Shown: positions 43,483-52,070, counted from the first letter of the stretch. The stretch is DNA of 64,000 bases from an uncultured Marinobacter sp. (GCF_947259545.1 NZ_CAMYMK010000008.1:310001-374000); one strand, 5' to 3'. Notes: generated by a model not told the origin, from the sequence alone. A program made the numbers and translations.

Positions 43483-44117
43483 GATGTGGTGTCCTTGTGT
43501 CGTTGTTCATTATCAGCGAGCGATCCGTCCAGCAGAAGGGTGACGACGCCTTCCGTCAGCTGGGGTTCCGCATCGGCACTGGGTAAATGCCCGTCGATGG
43601 TCAGTTGTGAAAGTCCATGCACCAGCGACCAGGCGGCAGCGGTCATCAGCGCCAGCGGCATGGGTTTGATGTAGCCTGCCTGCTGGGCCCGGGCAATGGT
43701 GTCTTCAAGCACCTGAAACGCACCTTTGCCTGCGGAGTCCAGGCGCGGGTGAACGCCCTTGGGCAATACCCGCCCGCCAAACATCAGCCGGTACAGGTTG
43801 GGTTCGTCCTGTGCAAAAGATACGTACACCAGGCCAATTTCAATCAACGCCCGCCGAGGTTTACTTTGATCCACCGCCAACAGCCGTTCCCGTAGTTCCT
43901 CAAACCCTGTCACGGCCAGCTCTGCGAGCAGACTTTCCCGGTCAATGAAATGGCGGTATAGCGCGGGGGCGCTGACCCCGATCTGCTTGGCCAGCGCCCG
44001 CAGACTGATAGCGGCATCGCCATGCTCCTGCAGGATCTCCAGGGCCAACTGGTGCGCCTGTTGGGGTAGGTCGCCGTGGTGGTAGGAGGTTTTGGGAGGT
44101 TTGACGTCGTCAGGCAT
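43479..44117 (-). CDS. TetR/AcrR-family regulator
   Basis: 212 residues. The N-terminal HTH reads HGDLPQQAHQLALEILQEHG, ISLRALAKQIGVSAPALYRHF, and the C-terminal ligand domain carries the pattern of the TetR_C_33/WHG-type group (EPNLYRLMFGGRV, AWSLVHGLSQLTIDG). A perfect palindrome begins 3 bases upstream of the ATG, with no Shine-Dalgarno between, so the gene is very likely autoregulated and its mRNA may be leaderless. The 4-base overlap with the oxidoreductase gene makes that gene its probable target. Confidence 0.9.
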   Translation of the reverse strand: MPDDVKPPKTSYHHGDLPQQAHQLALEILQEHGDAAISLRALAKQIGVSAPALYRHFIDRESLLAELAVTGFEELRERLLAVDQSKPRRALIEIGLVYVSFAQDEPNLYRLMFGGRVLPKGVHPRLDSAGKGAFQVLEDTIARAQQAGYIKPMPLALMTAAAWSLVHGLSQLTIDGHLPSADAEPQLTEGVVTLLLDGSLADNEQRHKDTTS

Positions 44118-44119
44118 AA

Positions 44120-44152
44120 GTTATCACTAGTAACATTGTTACTAGTGATAAC
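44120..44152. promoter_or_regulatory. Perfect 33-bp palindrome, probable TetR operator
   Basis: GTTATCACTAGTAAC (44120-44134) and its exact reverse complement GTTACTAGTGATAAC (44138-44152) are separated by ATT. It ends 3 bases before the TetR start codon. It could also act as a hairpin for the upstream AraC transcript, whose stop is 2 bases away. Confidence 0.8.
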
Positions 44153-44153
44153 A

Positions 44154-45173
44154 TCATCTTCGGGAGGTGGTTGTCAACTGCTTGCGCCACCGCACCGGCG
44201 GTAAGCCTGTCCAGCGCCTGAACGCACGATAGAACGTACTCACCTCGGCGAACCCCAGTGATTCGGCAATCTCGGGCAAAGGAGTAGTTGTTTCCGCCAC
44301 AGCCTGAAGCGCTCTCTGGCGACGCACCTCATCCAGCAGGTTGTCGAAAGTCTGCCCCTGGTCCCGTAGCCTCCGCGCCAGTGTGCGTTCGCTGATGCCC
44401 AATGCCTCCGCAGCTTCGGCACGCCGGGGGAGAACCGGGCCCAGCCTGGCAGCCAGCCATCGTTGCAACTCCGGAACAGAGGCACTGTTCATGGAAAGGG
44501 CCGCCAGGCGTGCCGTTGTGTAGCGCGTATGTACCTGGGCAAGCTGGGGATCGGCCTGGGGCAGGGGCTGATCCAGTATTTCATTATCCACGAGCACGCC
44601 GCTGAAGGCCTGCTCGAAGTCCACGGGGCTGTGGAAGGCCGTTTCGTATCCCTGAGGCGGCCCAAGCCGGGGCTGGCTGAACTGCACCCGCAGGGGCTTC
44701 ATTCGGGCTCCTGTCACCCAGCTGGCGAAGCCGACTACAGCAGCGAGAACGGCTTCAATCTGGTGAGGGCTGAATGCCAGCTTCCCCTGCCGGGGATGAT
44801 AGACCAACCAGGTAGCGGTGCTGCCGGCCAACACCTGGAACCGACCGCCATCAGAGATCAATCGCTGAAACCGCTGAGCCATCGCAACGGCTTCACGCAG
44901 GGTGGCGGCAGACTGCAACGCAAACCCGACCCCACTGATACTCCTCGGAGTAAATTCGGCCCCCACCTTCAGACCAACGCCCGGATCACCGGTGCAACGT
45001 TCTGCCGCATGCCAGAGCCTTGTAATGTCATCTATAGGCCAGCGCTCCAGCTCGCTCGCAGCGGAGGGAATGCCAGCCGTTGCCAGCAGGGTGTCTTTGT
45101 CGACGGAAAGGCGTTGCGCCGCCGCAATAACGGTATTTACCCAGCCAATGGAAACCGTGGCCTCTAGCGTCAA
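44154..45173 (-). CDS. AraC-family regulator (OruR/ArgR-like layout)
   Basis: 339 residues. The N-terminal 'arabinose-binding of AraC' type domain (about 20-200, RCTGDPGVGLKVGAEF, AMAQRFQRLISDGGRF) is followed by a C-terminal AraC HTH (AAEALGISERTLARRLRDQG, PLPEIAESLGFAEVSTFYRAF, WTGLPPVRWRK). The frame starts at a TTG at 45173, preceded at 9 bases by AGAGG; no ATG gives a full N-terminus. It is divergent from the FAD dehydrogenase and ThDP enzyme genes, its likely targets. The direct repeats at 45169-45200 cover its start region. Confidence 0.85.
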   Translation of the reverse strand: MTLEATVSIGWVNTVIAAAQRLSVDKDTLLATAGIPSAASELERWPIDDITRLWHAAERCTGDPGVGLKVGAEFTPRSISGVGFALQSAATLREAVAMAQRFQRLISDGGRFQVLAGSTATWLVYHPRQGKLAFSPHQIEAVLAAVVGFASWVTGARMKPLRVQFSQPRLGPPQGYETAFHSPVDFEQAFSGVLVDNEILDQPLPQADPQLAQVHTRYTTARLAALSMNSASVPELQRWLAARLGPVLPRRAEAAEALGISERTLARRLRDQGQTFDNLLDEVRRQRALQAVAETTTPLPEIAESLGFAEVSTFYRAFRRWTGLPPVRWRKQLTTTSRR

Positions 45174-45200
45174 TTTTGCTGACCTCTGAAGTCAATTTTT
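45169..45200. promoter_or_regulatory. Direct repeats GTCAATTTT with 22-bp period
   Basis: GTCAATTTT occurs at 45169 and 45191, two helical turns apart, in the 90-base divergent gap between the AraC gene and the FAD dehydrogenase gene. The first copy overlaps the AraC start codon, suggesting autoregulation together with control of the divergent operon. Confidence 0.55.
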
Positions 45201-45263
45201 AAACCATAGTACCGGTATATCTTGGAATCAGACAACTCGTTGCAATCAAGTCGGATGCGTATC

Positions 45264-46877
45264 ATGGCCAAAGTAATTGCTTCAGATGTTCTGGTGGTCG
45301 GAGGAGGGCTGGCTGGTATTGTCACGGCACTCGAAGCCCTACGGGCCGGGAAGAGTGTCACCCTTGCGGACAGGGATACCGCTGAGCGCATGGGTGGCCT
45401 GGCATTGTGGGCCTTTGGCGGGATGATGCTGGTGGGCACACCTCTGCAAAAACGGATGAAAATTGCCGATTCCCCGGAGGTTGCCCTCGGTGACTGGCTG
45501 AGTTTCGGTGAGCTGGATCCGAATGACCAATGGGTCCTGCAATGGGCACGCTATTACGTCGAACACTCCCGTTCGGAAGTATATGACTGGCTACGCAACG
45601 AAGGCATCCGATTTCTGCCCGCGGTTAACTGGGTGGAGCGTGGTCGCTTCGGTGATGGTAACCGTGTGCCCCGCTATCACGTAATCTGGGGGACAGCGCG
45701 TGAGCTGGTGCGTTGCCTGGTGGAGGCACTGCATCGTGAAAACAGCGCCGGGAAACTCACCTTGCTGCACCAGCATCGTATCACCAGACTGGACCACGCT
45801 GCCGGCAAAGTCTGCGGCGCCTTGGCGATTAATGAGACAAGCGGTGAAGAAGTCCGGCTGACAGCATCGGCCGTGGTGCTGGCCACCGGCGGCATCAACG
45901 GTAGCCACAAGGAATGCCGCGCCAATTGGCCCAGCGACCGCCGGCAGCCTGCCAGTATGCTGAACGGCGCAAACCCCAATGCGGACGGTCAAATGCACCA
46001 CTGGGTTGCTGACAGCCTGGGTGGCCGGATTACCCACGCCGGGGAGATGTGGAATTACGCGGCTGGTTTCCCGCATCCGTACCCGCAGTTTCCCGGCCAT
46101 GGACTTTCCACCATCCCCTGCAAATCCGCCCTGTGGCTGAACCATCGGGGCGAGCGTATCGGCCCCGAGCCCCTGGTGACCGGATTCGACACTCACTGGC
46201 TGTGCCAACGGGTGGCAGAACAGGAAAAACCCTGGACCTGGCACCTGCTCAACTGGCGCATTGCCGCCAAAGAATTCGCCATCTCCGGGGCAGAGCACAA
46301 TGCCCGTATACGGGACAAACAGTTCCCCCTGTTCGTGAAAGAGCTGCTGCTGGGTAATCACGCACTGGTTCGTCAAATGCAGCGGGAAAGCCGCGATTTT
46401 CTGGTGGCAGAGAGCCTGGCTGAACTGGCCGGCAGAATGAACGCCCTGACGTGCTCCCATGACATTGACCCCGTTACCCTGCAGGCTACGGCGGACGATT
46501 TCGACGCCAACTTCACTGCCGGTACCCGATTACACAATGATCCCCAGATCCGTCTGATCCAGCATGCCCGGGAATGGAGACCGGACCGACTGCGCACCTG
46601 CAAACCGTCGCCCCTGCAGAAGCCCGGTGCCGGTCCGTACATTGCCATCCGAATGCAGCTGATCACTCGTAAAAGTCTGGGTGGTCTGCAAACGGACCTG
46701 CAAAGCCGCGTGCTCAACCGTGCGGGTGCTCCCGTGGACGGCCTGTACTGCGTGGGAGAAGCGGCCGGCTTTGGCGGCGGTGGCGCCAGCGGCAAACGTT
46801 CCCTTGAAGGCACCTTTCTGCCCGGCTGCATCATGACCGCCCGCGCCGCCGTGCGGTCTATTGTGGCCGGAGGCTGA
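45264..46877 (+). CDS. FAD-binding dehydrogenase (fumarate reductase/KstD-like flavoprotein)
   Basis: About 537 residues. The N-terminal FAD motif is VLVVGGGLAGIVTALEAL with VTLADRD, the internal ATGGINGSHKE belongs to the FAD site, and the C-terminal LYCVGEAAGFGGGGASGKRSL closes the cofactor site. The fold group includes fumarate reductases and 3-ketosteroid dehydrogenases. No signal peptide, so it is cytoplasmic. The substrate is unknown. ATG 45264 is used; ATG 45255 and TTG 45222 are in frame upstream. It probably forms an operon with the ThDP enzyme 84 bases on. Confidence 0.82.
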   Translation: MAKVIASDVLVVGGGLAGIVTALEALRAGKSVTLADRDTAERMGGLALWAFGGMMLVGTPLQKRMKIADSPEVALGDWLSFGELDPNDQWVLQWARYYVEHSRSEVYDWLRNEGIRFLPAVNWVERGRFGDGNRVPRYHVIWGTARELVRCLVEALHRENSAGKLTLLHQHRITRLDHAAGKVCGALAINETSGEEVRLTASAVVLATGGINGSHKECRANWPSDRRQPASMLNGANPNADGQMHHWVADSLGGRITHAGEMWNYAAGFPHPYPQFPGHGLSTIPCKSALWLNHRGERIGPEPLVTGFDTHWLCQRVAEQEKPWTWHLLNWRIAAKEFAISGAEHNARIRDKQFPLFVKELLLGNHALVRQMQRESRDFLVAESLAELAGRMNALTCSHDIDPVTLQATADDFDANFTAGTRLHNDPQIRLIQHAREWRPDRLRTCKPSPLQKPGAGPYIAIRMQLITRKSLGGLQTDLQSRVLNRAGAPVDGLYCVGEAAGFGGGGASGKRSLEGTFLPGCIMTARAAVRSIVAGG

Positions 46878-46961
46878 TGTCCAGTAGCCTTGGATCGGCA
46901 TAGTTGGCATGATTCCAGAGCCGCGATATAAACAAGAACTCTGAAAGCGTGGAGAAAAACA

Positions 46962-48620
46962 ATGACAAACGGCGCACAAGCCCTGATGAAAACCCTGGTG
47001 GATGCTGATGTTGAAGTCTGCTTCAGCAACCCCGGCACCAGTGAGATGCATTTTGTGGCGGCACTGGATGATGAGCCCGGAATGCGTGCCGTCCTTGCCC
47101 TGTTCGAAGGTGTTGCCACTGGCGCGGCGGACGGTTATGCCCGCATGGCCGACAAGCCGGCTGCCACGCTGCTGCACCTGGGCTGTGGACTGGGGAACGG
47201 GCTGGCCAATCTGCACAACGCCCGTAAGGGCAAGGTACCGGTGCTGAATATCGTTGGCGATCATGCAATCTACCACGTGAAGTACGATGCCCAGTTGCAG
47301 TCCGATATTGAAACCGTAGCCCGCAACGTATCGCCGGGTTTTGTCCGCACCGCCAAGAGCACGGAAACCCTTTGCCAGGATGCCGCCGAGGCCATTGCGG
47401 CCGCACGCAGCGCCCCAGGCCAGGTAGCCACACTGATCCTGCCGGCGGACGTTTCCTGGGGGGAAGGAGGAGTGCCCTGCGCGCCTCTCGCTCCACCCAA
47501 ACCGGCACCGGCGGATGCTGCCACCGTTGATGCCATCGCCGCAGCCATTCGTTCCGGCAAGAAAACGGCCCTGCTGATGGGCGGGCATGCGTTACGGGAG
47601 CCCAGCCTGCTGGCGGCGGCAAAGCTTGCTGCGCACAGCGGCGTCATGCTGCTGGCGGAAACCTTCCCGACCCGCATGGAGCGGGGCGCCGGCCTGCCCC
47701 CGGTAGAGCGCCTGGCTTACCTAGCAGAACTGGCCACGGTACAACTGACAGATATTGATCACCTGATCCTGGTGGATGCCAAGGCTCCCGTCTCTTTCTT
47801 CGCCTATCCGGGCAAGCAGAGTTACCTGGTGCCGGATACCTGCAAAGTTCACACCCTTGCGGCGCCGGACCAGGACATCACCGGGAGTCTGAACAAACTC
47901 AACGAAGCCCTCGGTGCCAGCCAGGCAGAACCGAAACTTCAGGCCAGCCAACGACCGGGCCGGCCGAGGGGCAAGCTCACGGCCGAAAAAGTTTGCAAGG
48001 CGGTGGGTCACCTTATGCCCGATAACGCCATCATTGTGGACGAAGGCATTACCTCCAGCCTGATGCTGTCGGTGATGACCGCTGGCGCGCCCAGGCATGA
48101 TCTGCTTACTCTCACCGGTGGCGCCATAGGCCAGGGCCTGCCGAATGCTGTTGGTGCCGCTGTTGCCTGCCCGGATCGGCCGGTACTGGCCTTGATCGGC
48201 GATGGCACCGCCATGTACACCATCCAGGCCTTGTGGACCATGGCCCGTGAACAGCTCAACGTCACCACCATCATCTTCAATAACGCCTCCTACTCTGTGC
48301 TGAATATTGAGCTGGAGCGGGTGGGGGCAGAGCAGGCCGGTACGAAGGCAAAGTCTCAACTGGACCTGCGCGGCCCCGTGCTCAACTTTGCCGAGATGGC
48401 ACAGGGCATGGGAGTGCACGGGGTGAGGGTAGATACAGCCGAGGATATGGCCAAGGCCATGGAATACGCCCTGAGCATGCCCGGGCCACACCTGATCGAA
48501 GTCATGATTCCGGAGTCACTGAGCGGCGTGAAGCGCCGGATACTGCCGTGGATGCTGCGCGCGTTGCCGAGCCTGCCGTTGTCGGTAACCAAAGCGCTGA
48601 AGAAGAAGTTGGCACCGTGA
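46962..48620 (+). CDS. ThDP-dependent enzyme, acetolactate synthase/benzoylformate decarboxylase-like
   Basis: 552 residues with the three-domain ThDP layout. The N-terminal pyrimidine domain contains the cofactor-activating Glu in LALFEGVATGAADGYARM, and the C-terminal diphosphate domain has the GDG...NN motif (LIGDGTAMYTIQALW to IIFNN). It is annotated in relatives as an acetolactate synthase large subunit, but no regulatory small-subunit gene is nearby, so a catabolic 2-keto acid decarboxylase or lyase is at least as likely. It is paired with the FAD dehydrogenase under a divergent AraC regulator. A strong hairpin ends the unit. Confidence 0.85.
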   Translation: MTNGAQALMKTLVDADVEVCFSNPGTSEMHFVAALDDEPGMRAVLALFEGVATGAADGYARMADKPAATLLHLGCGLGNGLANLHNARKGKVPVLNIVGDHAIYHVKYDAQLQSDIETVARNVSPGFVRTAKSTETLCQDAAEAIAAARSAPGQVATLILPADVSWGEGGVPCAPLAPPKPAPADAATVDAIAAAIRSGKKTALLMGGHALREPSLLAAAKLAAHSGVMLLAETFPTRMERGAGLPPVERLAYLAELATVQLTDIDHLILVDAKAPVSFFAYPGKQSYLVPDTCKVHTLAAPDQDITGSLNKLNEALGASQAEPKLQASQRPGRPRGKLTAEKVCKAVGHLMPDNAIIVDEGITSSLMLSVMTAGAPRHDLLTLTGGAIGQGLPNAVGAAVACPDRPVLALIGDGTAMYTIQALWTMAREQLNVTTIIFNNASYSVLNIELERVGAEQAGTKAKSQLDLRGPVLNFAEMAQGMGVHGVRVDTAEDMAKAMEYALSMPGPHLIEVMIPESLSGVKRRILPWMLRALPSLPLSVTKALKKKLAP

Positions 48621-48622
48621 AC

Positions 48623-48661
48623 ATTAGCCAGTCCGGGAGTGGGATTCCCGGACTGGCTAAT
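48623..48661. terminator. Hairpin terminator between converging genes
   Basis: A perfect 16-bp stem (ATTAGCCAGTCCGGGA pairing with TCCCGGACTGGCTAAT) with a 7-base loop separates the ThDP gene (+) from the VOC gene stop at 48663 (-). Confidence 0.8.
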
Positions 48662-48662
48662 G

Positions 48663-49160
48663 TCAGCGAGGTGGCGTACCCTGACGCGCCGCTTCAATGG
48701 TCGCTATGTCGATCTTTCCCATCGTCATCATGGCCTCGAAGGCGCGCTTGGCCGCAGCAGGATCGGGATCGGCGATCGCTTCTGTCAAAGCCACCGGCGT
48801 AATCTGCCAGCACAGCCCCCATTTATCTCTGCACCAGCCGCATGCGCTCTCTTCGCCGCCGTTGCCGACAATCGCATTCCAGTAACGATCGGTTTCCTCT
48901 TGGTCATAGGTGGCAACCTGAAACGAGAATGCTTCGCTGTGCTTGAAGGCTGGGCCGCCATTGAGGCCCAGGCAGGGAATGCCCAGGACAGTGAATTTTA
49001 CCGTCAGCACATCTCCCTTCGATCCGGTTGGATAGTCTCCCGGTGCGTAAAGGACGGTACCAACCGATGAGTCGGGGAAGGTTTCCGCGTAGAAGTTTGC
49101 TGCCTCCTCGGCATCACCGTCGAACCAGAGGCAAATGGTGTTCTTTGCGTGTTCCGTCAT
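48663..49160 (-). CDS. VOC-family protein (PhnB-like)
   Basis: 165 residues of the vicinal-oxygen-chelate/PhnB group: NTICLWFDGDAEEAANFYAETFPDSSVG, LTVKFTVLGIPCLGLNGGP (each quoted in part), then SFQVATYDQEETDRYWNAIV and CGWCRDKWGLCWQITP. Such proteins are often annotated as 3-demethylubiquinone methyltransferase-like, but they lack methyltransferase motifs. The role is unknown. AGGAG lies 7 bases before the ATG. It lies 21 bases downstream of the YCII-VOC fusion gene, so the two are probably one operon. Confidence 0.85.
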   Translation of the reverse strand: MTEHAKNTICLWFDGDAEEAANFYAETFPDSSVGTVLYAPGDYPTGSKGDVLTVKFTVLGIPCLGLNGGPAFKHSEAFSFQVATYDQEETDRYWNAIVGNGGEESACGWCRDKWGLCWQITPVALTEAIADPDPAAAKRAFEAMMTMGKIDIATIEAARQGTPPR

Positions 49161-49181
49161 GCTATTGCTCCTTGTTGTGTC

Positions 49182-50003
49182 TTACTGGCAATGTTCAATC
49201 TGGCTACTGATCATCCATTGAACGCCAAAGCGATCCTTGGCCATTCCGAAACGGTGCGCCCAGAAAGTCTTTTCAAACGGCATAATGACCGCACCCCCGT
49301 CTGAAAGCCTTCGGAAAACCTGTTCAGCCTGCTCAGGATCATCGTATTCAAGATGGACCTGGGCGCCCTGTGGTGGCTGGTAGCAATCTCCCGACATATC
49401 CGCGCCCATTAGCCGGCGGCCCCTGAGATTAAGGGACGCATGGATGACACGATCATGCATGTCCGGGGCGACATCCTCTGCCGCCGGCGTTTCCCCGTAG
49501 GTGATCACGGCCTCCAGGTTGCCGCCTGTCACCTCCGCATAAAATTCCATGGCCTCCCGGCAGTGACCGGCAAACGCTACATGCACATTCATCTCCCGGG
49601 GTAGCTGTCCCAGAGAGCGGTGTTGCTCAAGTGCAGGGCTGGGCTTGAAATCTTCAAGCGTAAAATACCGGCGTAATTCAAGGGTAACATTGCCATCGGC
49701 GTCTTCCGGGGGCCATTGTTTTGCCCAGGCGATGGCGTCTTCAAGGGAATCCACCTCAAGCACGCTGTAGCCAGCCAGCTGCTCGCTGGTTTGCTCGAAT
49801 GGACCGTGCGCAACGGTCGGCTCGCCGTTGCGGAACTGAATGCGACAACCTTCGCGGGTTGGCCTCAGTCCGTTGCCATCGACGAACACCCCGGCCTGGG
49901 TCATACGGTCATTGTAGTCGGCCATTGCCTGCAGGATTTCTTCCGTGGGTAATACGGCGTTCTCGGTGTCGGCATCGGCTTTGCGCATCAACATGTATTT
50001 CAT
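49182..50003 (-). CDS. YCII-VOC fusion protein
   Basis: 273 residues in two parts. Residues 1-130 are a YCII-related domain (MKYMLMRKADADTENAV, AHGPFEQTSEQLAGYSVLEV, DAIAWAKQWP). Residues 140-270 are a PhnB-type VOC domain (NVHVAFAGHCREAMEFYAE, VIHASLNLRGRRLMGADM, RFGMAKDRFGVQWMIS). Stand-alone YCII proteins of this type are often encoded beside ECF sigma factors; none is seen here. The start at ATG 50003 follows GGAGG; a longer frame reaching 50144 is not supported. The function is unknown. Confidence 0.85.
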   Translation of the reverse strand: MKYMLMRKADADTENAVLPTEEILQAMADYNDRMTQAGVFVDGNGLRPTREGCRIQFRNGEPTVAHGPFEQTSEQLAGYSVLEVDSLEDAIAWAKQWPPEDADGNVTLELRRYFTLEDFKPSPALEQHRSLGQLPREMNVHVAFAGHCREAMEFYAEVTGGNLEAVITYGETPAAEDVAPDMHDRVIHASLNLRGRRLMGADMSGDCYQPPQGAQVHLEYDDPEQAEQVFRRLSDGGAVIMPFEKTFWAHRFGMAKDRFGVQWMISSQIEHCQ

Positions 50004-50091
50004 ACTGTCGTCCTCCAGTGATTGTTGGTTGTGTTCACTGGTAAGTCGGACAGTGCGGGTGGAAATCGACACCCCATCAAAATTCGCTTGT

Positions 50092-50643
50092 TTACGCCGC
50101 CTTTCGACCGCTTCTGACGCCCAGTACTGCACAGCCGAGCCCAATCAGTAGCAGGACCAAAAGCACCCAACCGGGCACGTAGAATGTGGTGTACACATTC
50201 CAGCCCAGGGCGCCGAGTATCTTGGAGAACGCGGTGGGCGCACCGGCGAGATGGCCGCCCAGCGTGCCAGTGATGGCAAACAGGACGCCTCCCAACAGCG
50301 CCAGGAAAACCAGCGCCCAGCGCCGGGCACCGGTAAACGCGGCTGCGCCAGCGCGCCAGACCAGGACAGCCACCATGGCCCAGACGCCCAGGGACCAGAG
50401 TGACATCAGGATGTGATTGCGGGCGAGGGGGCTGTACAGGTTGGCTTGCCAGGGCCATACCAGGAAACCAGTGACAATGGCGGCCATCGCGCCAAGAAGG
50501 CTCAGGATCAATAGCGGCAGCAGTGCGGCCTGGGCAATCTCCGCCGGGCGTCCCCGGCCCAGGGCTCCAACCAGAACCAGCAATGCTGCGAGGGCCCAGA
50601 AGCCCACGGGAATGTGCACAAGCATGTGGTGTATGCCGGTCAT
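50092..50643 (-). CDS. DUF2231-like membrane protein
   Basis: 183 residues with four or five hydrophobic helices. The N-terminus MTGIHHMLVHIPVGFWALAA has the H-x-x-x-VH-x-P pattern of DUF2231 membrane proteins, whose histidines are candidate heme ligands. The start overlaps the stop of the heme-protein gene by 4 bases (ATGA), so the two are co-translated and may form an electron-transfer pair in the inner membrane. A long upstream extension of this frame is only an overlap with the neighbour. Confidence 0.78.
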   Translation of the reverse strand: MTGIHHMLVHIPVGFWALAALLVLVGALGRGRPAEIAQAALLPLLILSLLGAMAAIVTGFLVWPWQANLYSPLARNHILMSLWSLGVWAMVAVLVWRAGAAAFTGARRWALVFLALLGGVLFAITGTLGGHLAGAPTAFSKILGALGWNVYTTFYVPGWVLLVLLLIGLGCAVLGVRSGRKAA

Positions 50644-52070
50644 GGGCGGTCTCCTTGGCGGGTTGGTGAAAAGCTGAACCAGAGTCCAACCAGGACACCG
50701 GCCAGCAAGAACAGACCGGCGGCCAGGGTCAGCCACCACTGCCGGATGATGGCCTCGTTGAACTCCATTTCCACCCCGTAGTGAGCGAGTTGCTCTTCGC
50801 TGTGGCGGGGGTGGACCGGCTTCCCTTCGGCGATATCCGCGCTGCCGGCGTGGGCGCGGCTGATCAGCAGCGGCCAATTCACCTGGCCGGGGTAGAACAG
50901 GGTGGTCTCAAACCAGGCCTGGGACCAGTCCGGCTCACTTCCCTCGAAGGCGACAGCCTGGATGTCGGCGTCGCGGCCCAGCCCCAGGCTGTAGGGGTGG
51001 GATACATAGTGCCAACGGCTGCCGGTGGCGTTGCGGTGGACGGCAAACCCCAGGGTATAACTCCCCTGATCCCGGAACATCTTGTCATCCAGCGGCTTGC
51101 CGGTATCGCGACTGCGGACCAGGGTTACGTCCCAGTATCCGTCGCGCCAACGGGCGTCTCCATGCACCCGGATATCTCCCCGCGAGCCAGCCCCTTCACG
51201 CAACAGACGGCGGGGAATCACGTCGCCGTTTTGCCAGTTGCGGGTGGCATCGAAGGGAATGGCGAAAGTCTCGGCCAGGTAATAGATAGCGTCAAAATCG
51301 ACCCGGTTGGCCTGGATATCTTCCCATCGCAGGGCGTGGATTCCGGTGGCTTCCGGATCGAACATCCAGAGCGGCTGTTTGGCGTCGCTGTCCCAGTTGG
51401 TGGTGTAAGGTCCCTGGCCGGCGTCACCGTGGCGGTGCTCGCCGATCCACTGATCGTCAGACATACCAACGGGGTTCGAGCGGCCCGCGCGCCAGTGCCA
51501 GAGATCCAGGAAATACCCCACCTCCCGTTGTGCCTGAAGCGCGTCGGCATCCACCACGGTACGCCAGTCACTGATATCCTGGCGGGTATCGGGCAAGTGT
51601 TTGCGGACATCGCTCTGCCCCAGGGTTTTGCCCAGGTGAGGGTGGGCGGTCACGTCAGCCGGGGTGGCGGAGTCGGTAAAGAAGCGGGCGTTGGCGCCGA
51701 CGGTGATATAGCCACCGTAACGGGCGAACTCCGGTACACCGCCGTCATCCACCAGCATAGTGACCCGGTCTTCGTAAGTGTTGTCTGGATCCGGACCGGC
51801 GCGGGAATTGCCGTGGCGAATCCACTCGCCGTCCGCGAAACGCAGCATGTCGTGATAGACGTAGGCCTGATCCGCTGGCCAGCGGTAGCGAAAGAAGATC
51901 TGCTCGGGATTGTAGGCTACCTTGACCTGCAACGGCATGGTCAGTTGGCCTGGAATGTAGATATTGCGTTCGGGATCGTTGTGGATGACGCCGGTTCCCT
52001 GGGTTATCCAGGCAAGGCCCATGGCGAGCACCAGGCCGCCGAGGATGGTTGGAATCCGCCAATCGTGCAT
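50640..52070 (-). CDS. Ethylbenzene dehydrogenase-related heme-binding protein
   Basis: 476 residues: an N-terminal hydrophobic anchor (TILGGLVLAMGLAWI), a large extracytoplasmic domain of the EB_dh type (heme-b subunit of ethylbenzene/DMSO-type dehydrogenases; YNPEQIFFRYRWPADQAY, FADGEWIRHG, WRDGYWDVTLVRSRDTG, YTLGFAVHRNATGSRWHYVS) and a C-terminal helix (WWLTLAAGLFLLAGVLVGLW). With both ends in the membrane it probably presents heme to the periplasm. No molybdopterin subunit is encoded nearby. An FNR/DNR-like box lies 60 bases upstream. Confidence 0.85.
   Translation of the reverse strand: MHDWRIPTILGGLVLAMGLAWITQGTGVIHNDPERNIYIPGQLTMPLQVKVAYNPEQIFFRYRWPADQAYVYHDMLRFADGEWIRHGNSRAGPDPDNTYEDRVTMLVDDGGVPEFARYGGYITVGANARFFTDSATPADVTAHPHLGKTLGQSDVRKHLPDTRQDISDWRTVVDADALQAQREVGYFLDLWHWRAGRSNPVGMSDDQWIGEHRHGDAGQGPYTTNWDSDAKQPLWMFDPEATGIHALRWEDIQANRVDFDAIYYLAETFAIPFDATRNWQNGDVIPRRLLREGAGSRGDIRVHGDARWRDGYWDVTLVRSRDTGKPLDDKMFRDQGSYTLGFAVHRNATGSRWHYVSHPYSLGLGRDADIQAVAFEGSEPDWSQAWFETTLFYPGQVNWPLLISRAHAGSADIAEGKPVHPRHSEEQLAHYGVEMEFNEAIIRQWWLTLAAGLFLLAGVLVGLWFSFSPTRQGDRP

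Noticed and set aside
46962-48620. Biosynthetic acetolactate synthase (ilvB/ilvI)
   Set aside because: No ilvN/ilvH small-subunit or ilvC gene is adjacent, and the gene is in an AraC-controlled unit, so a catabolic role is preferred.
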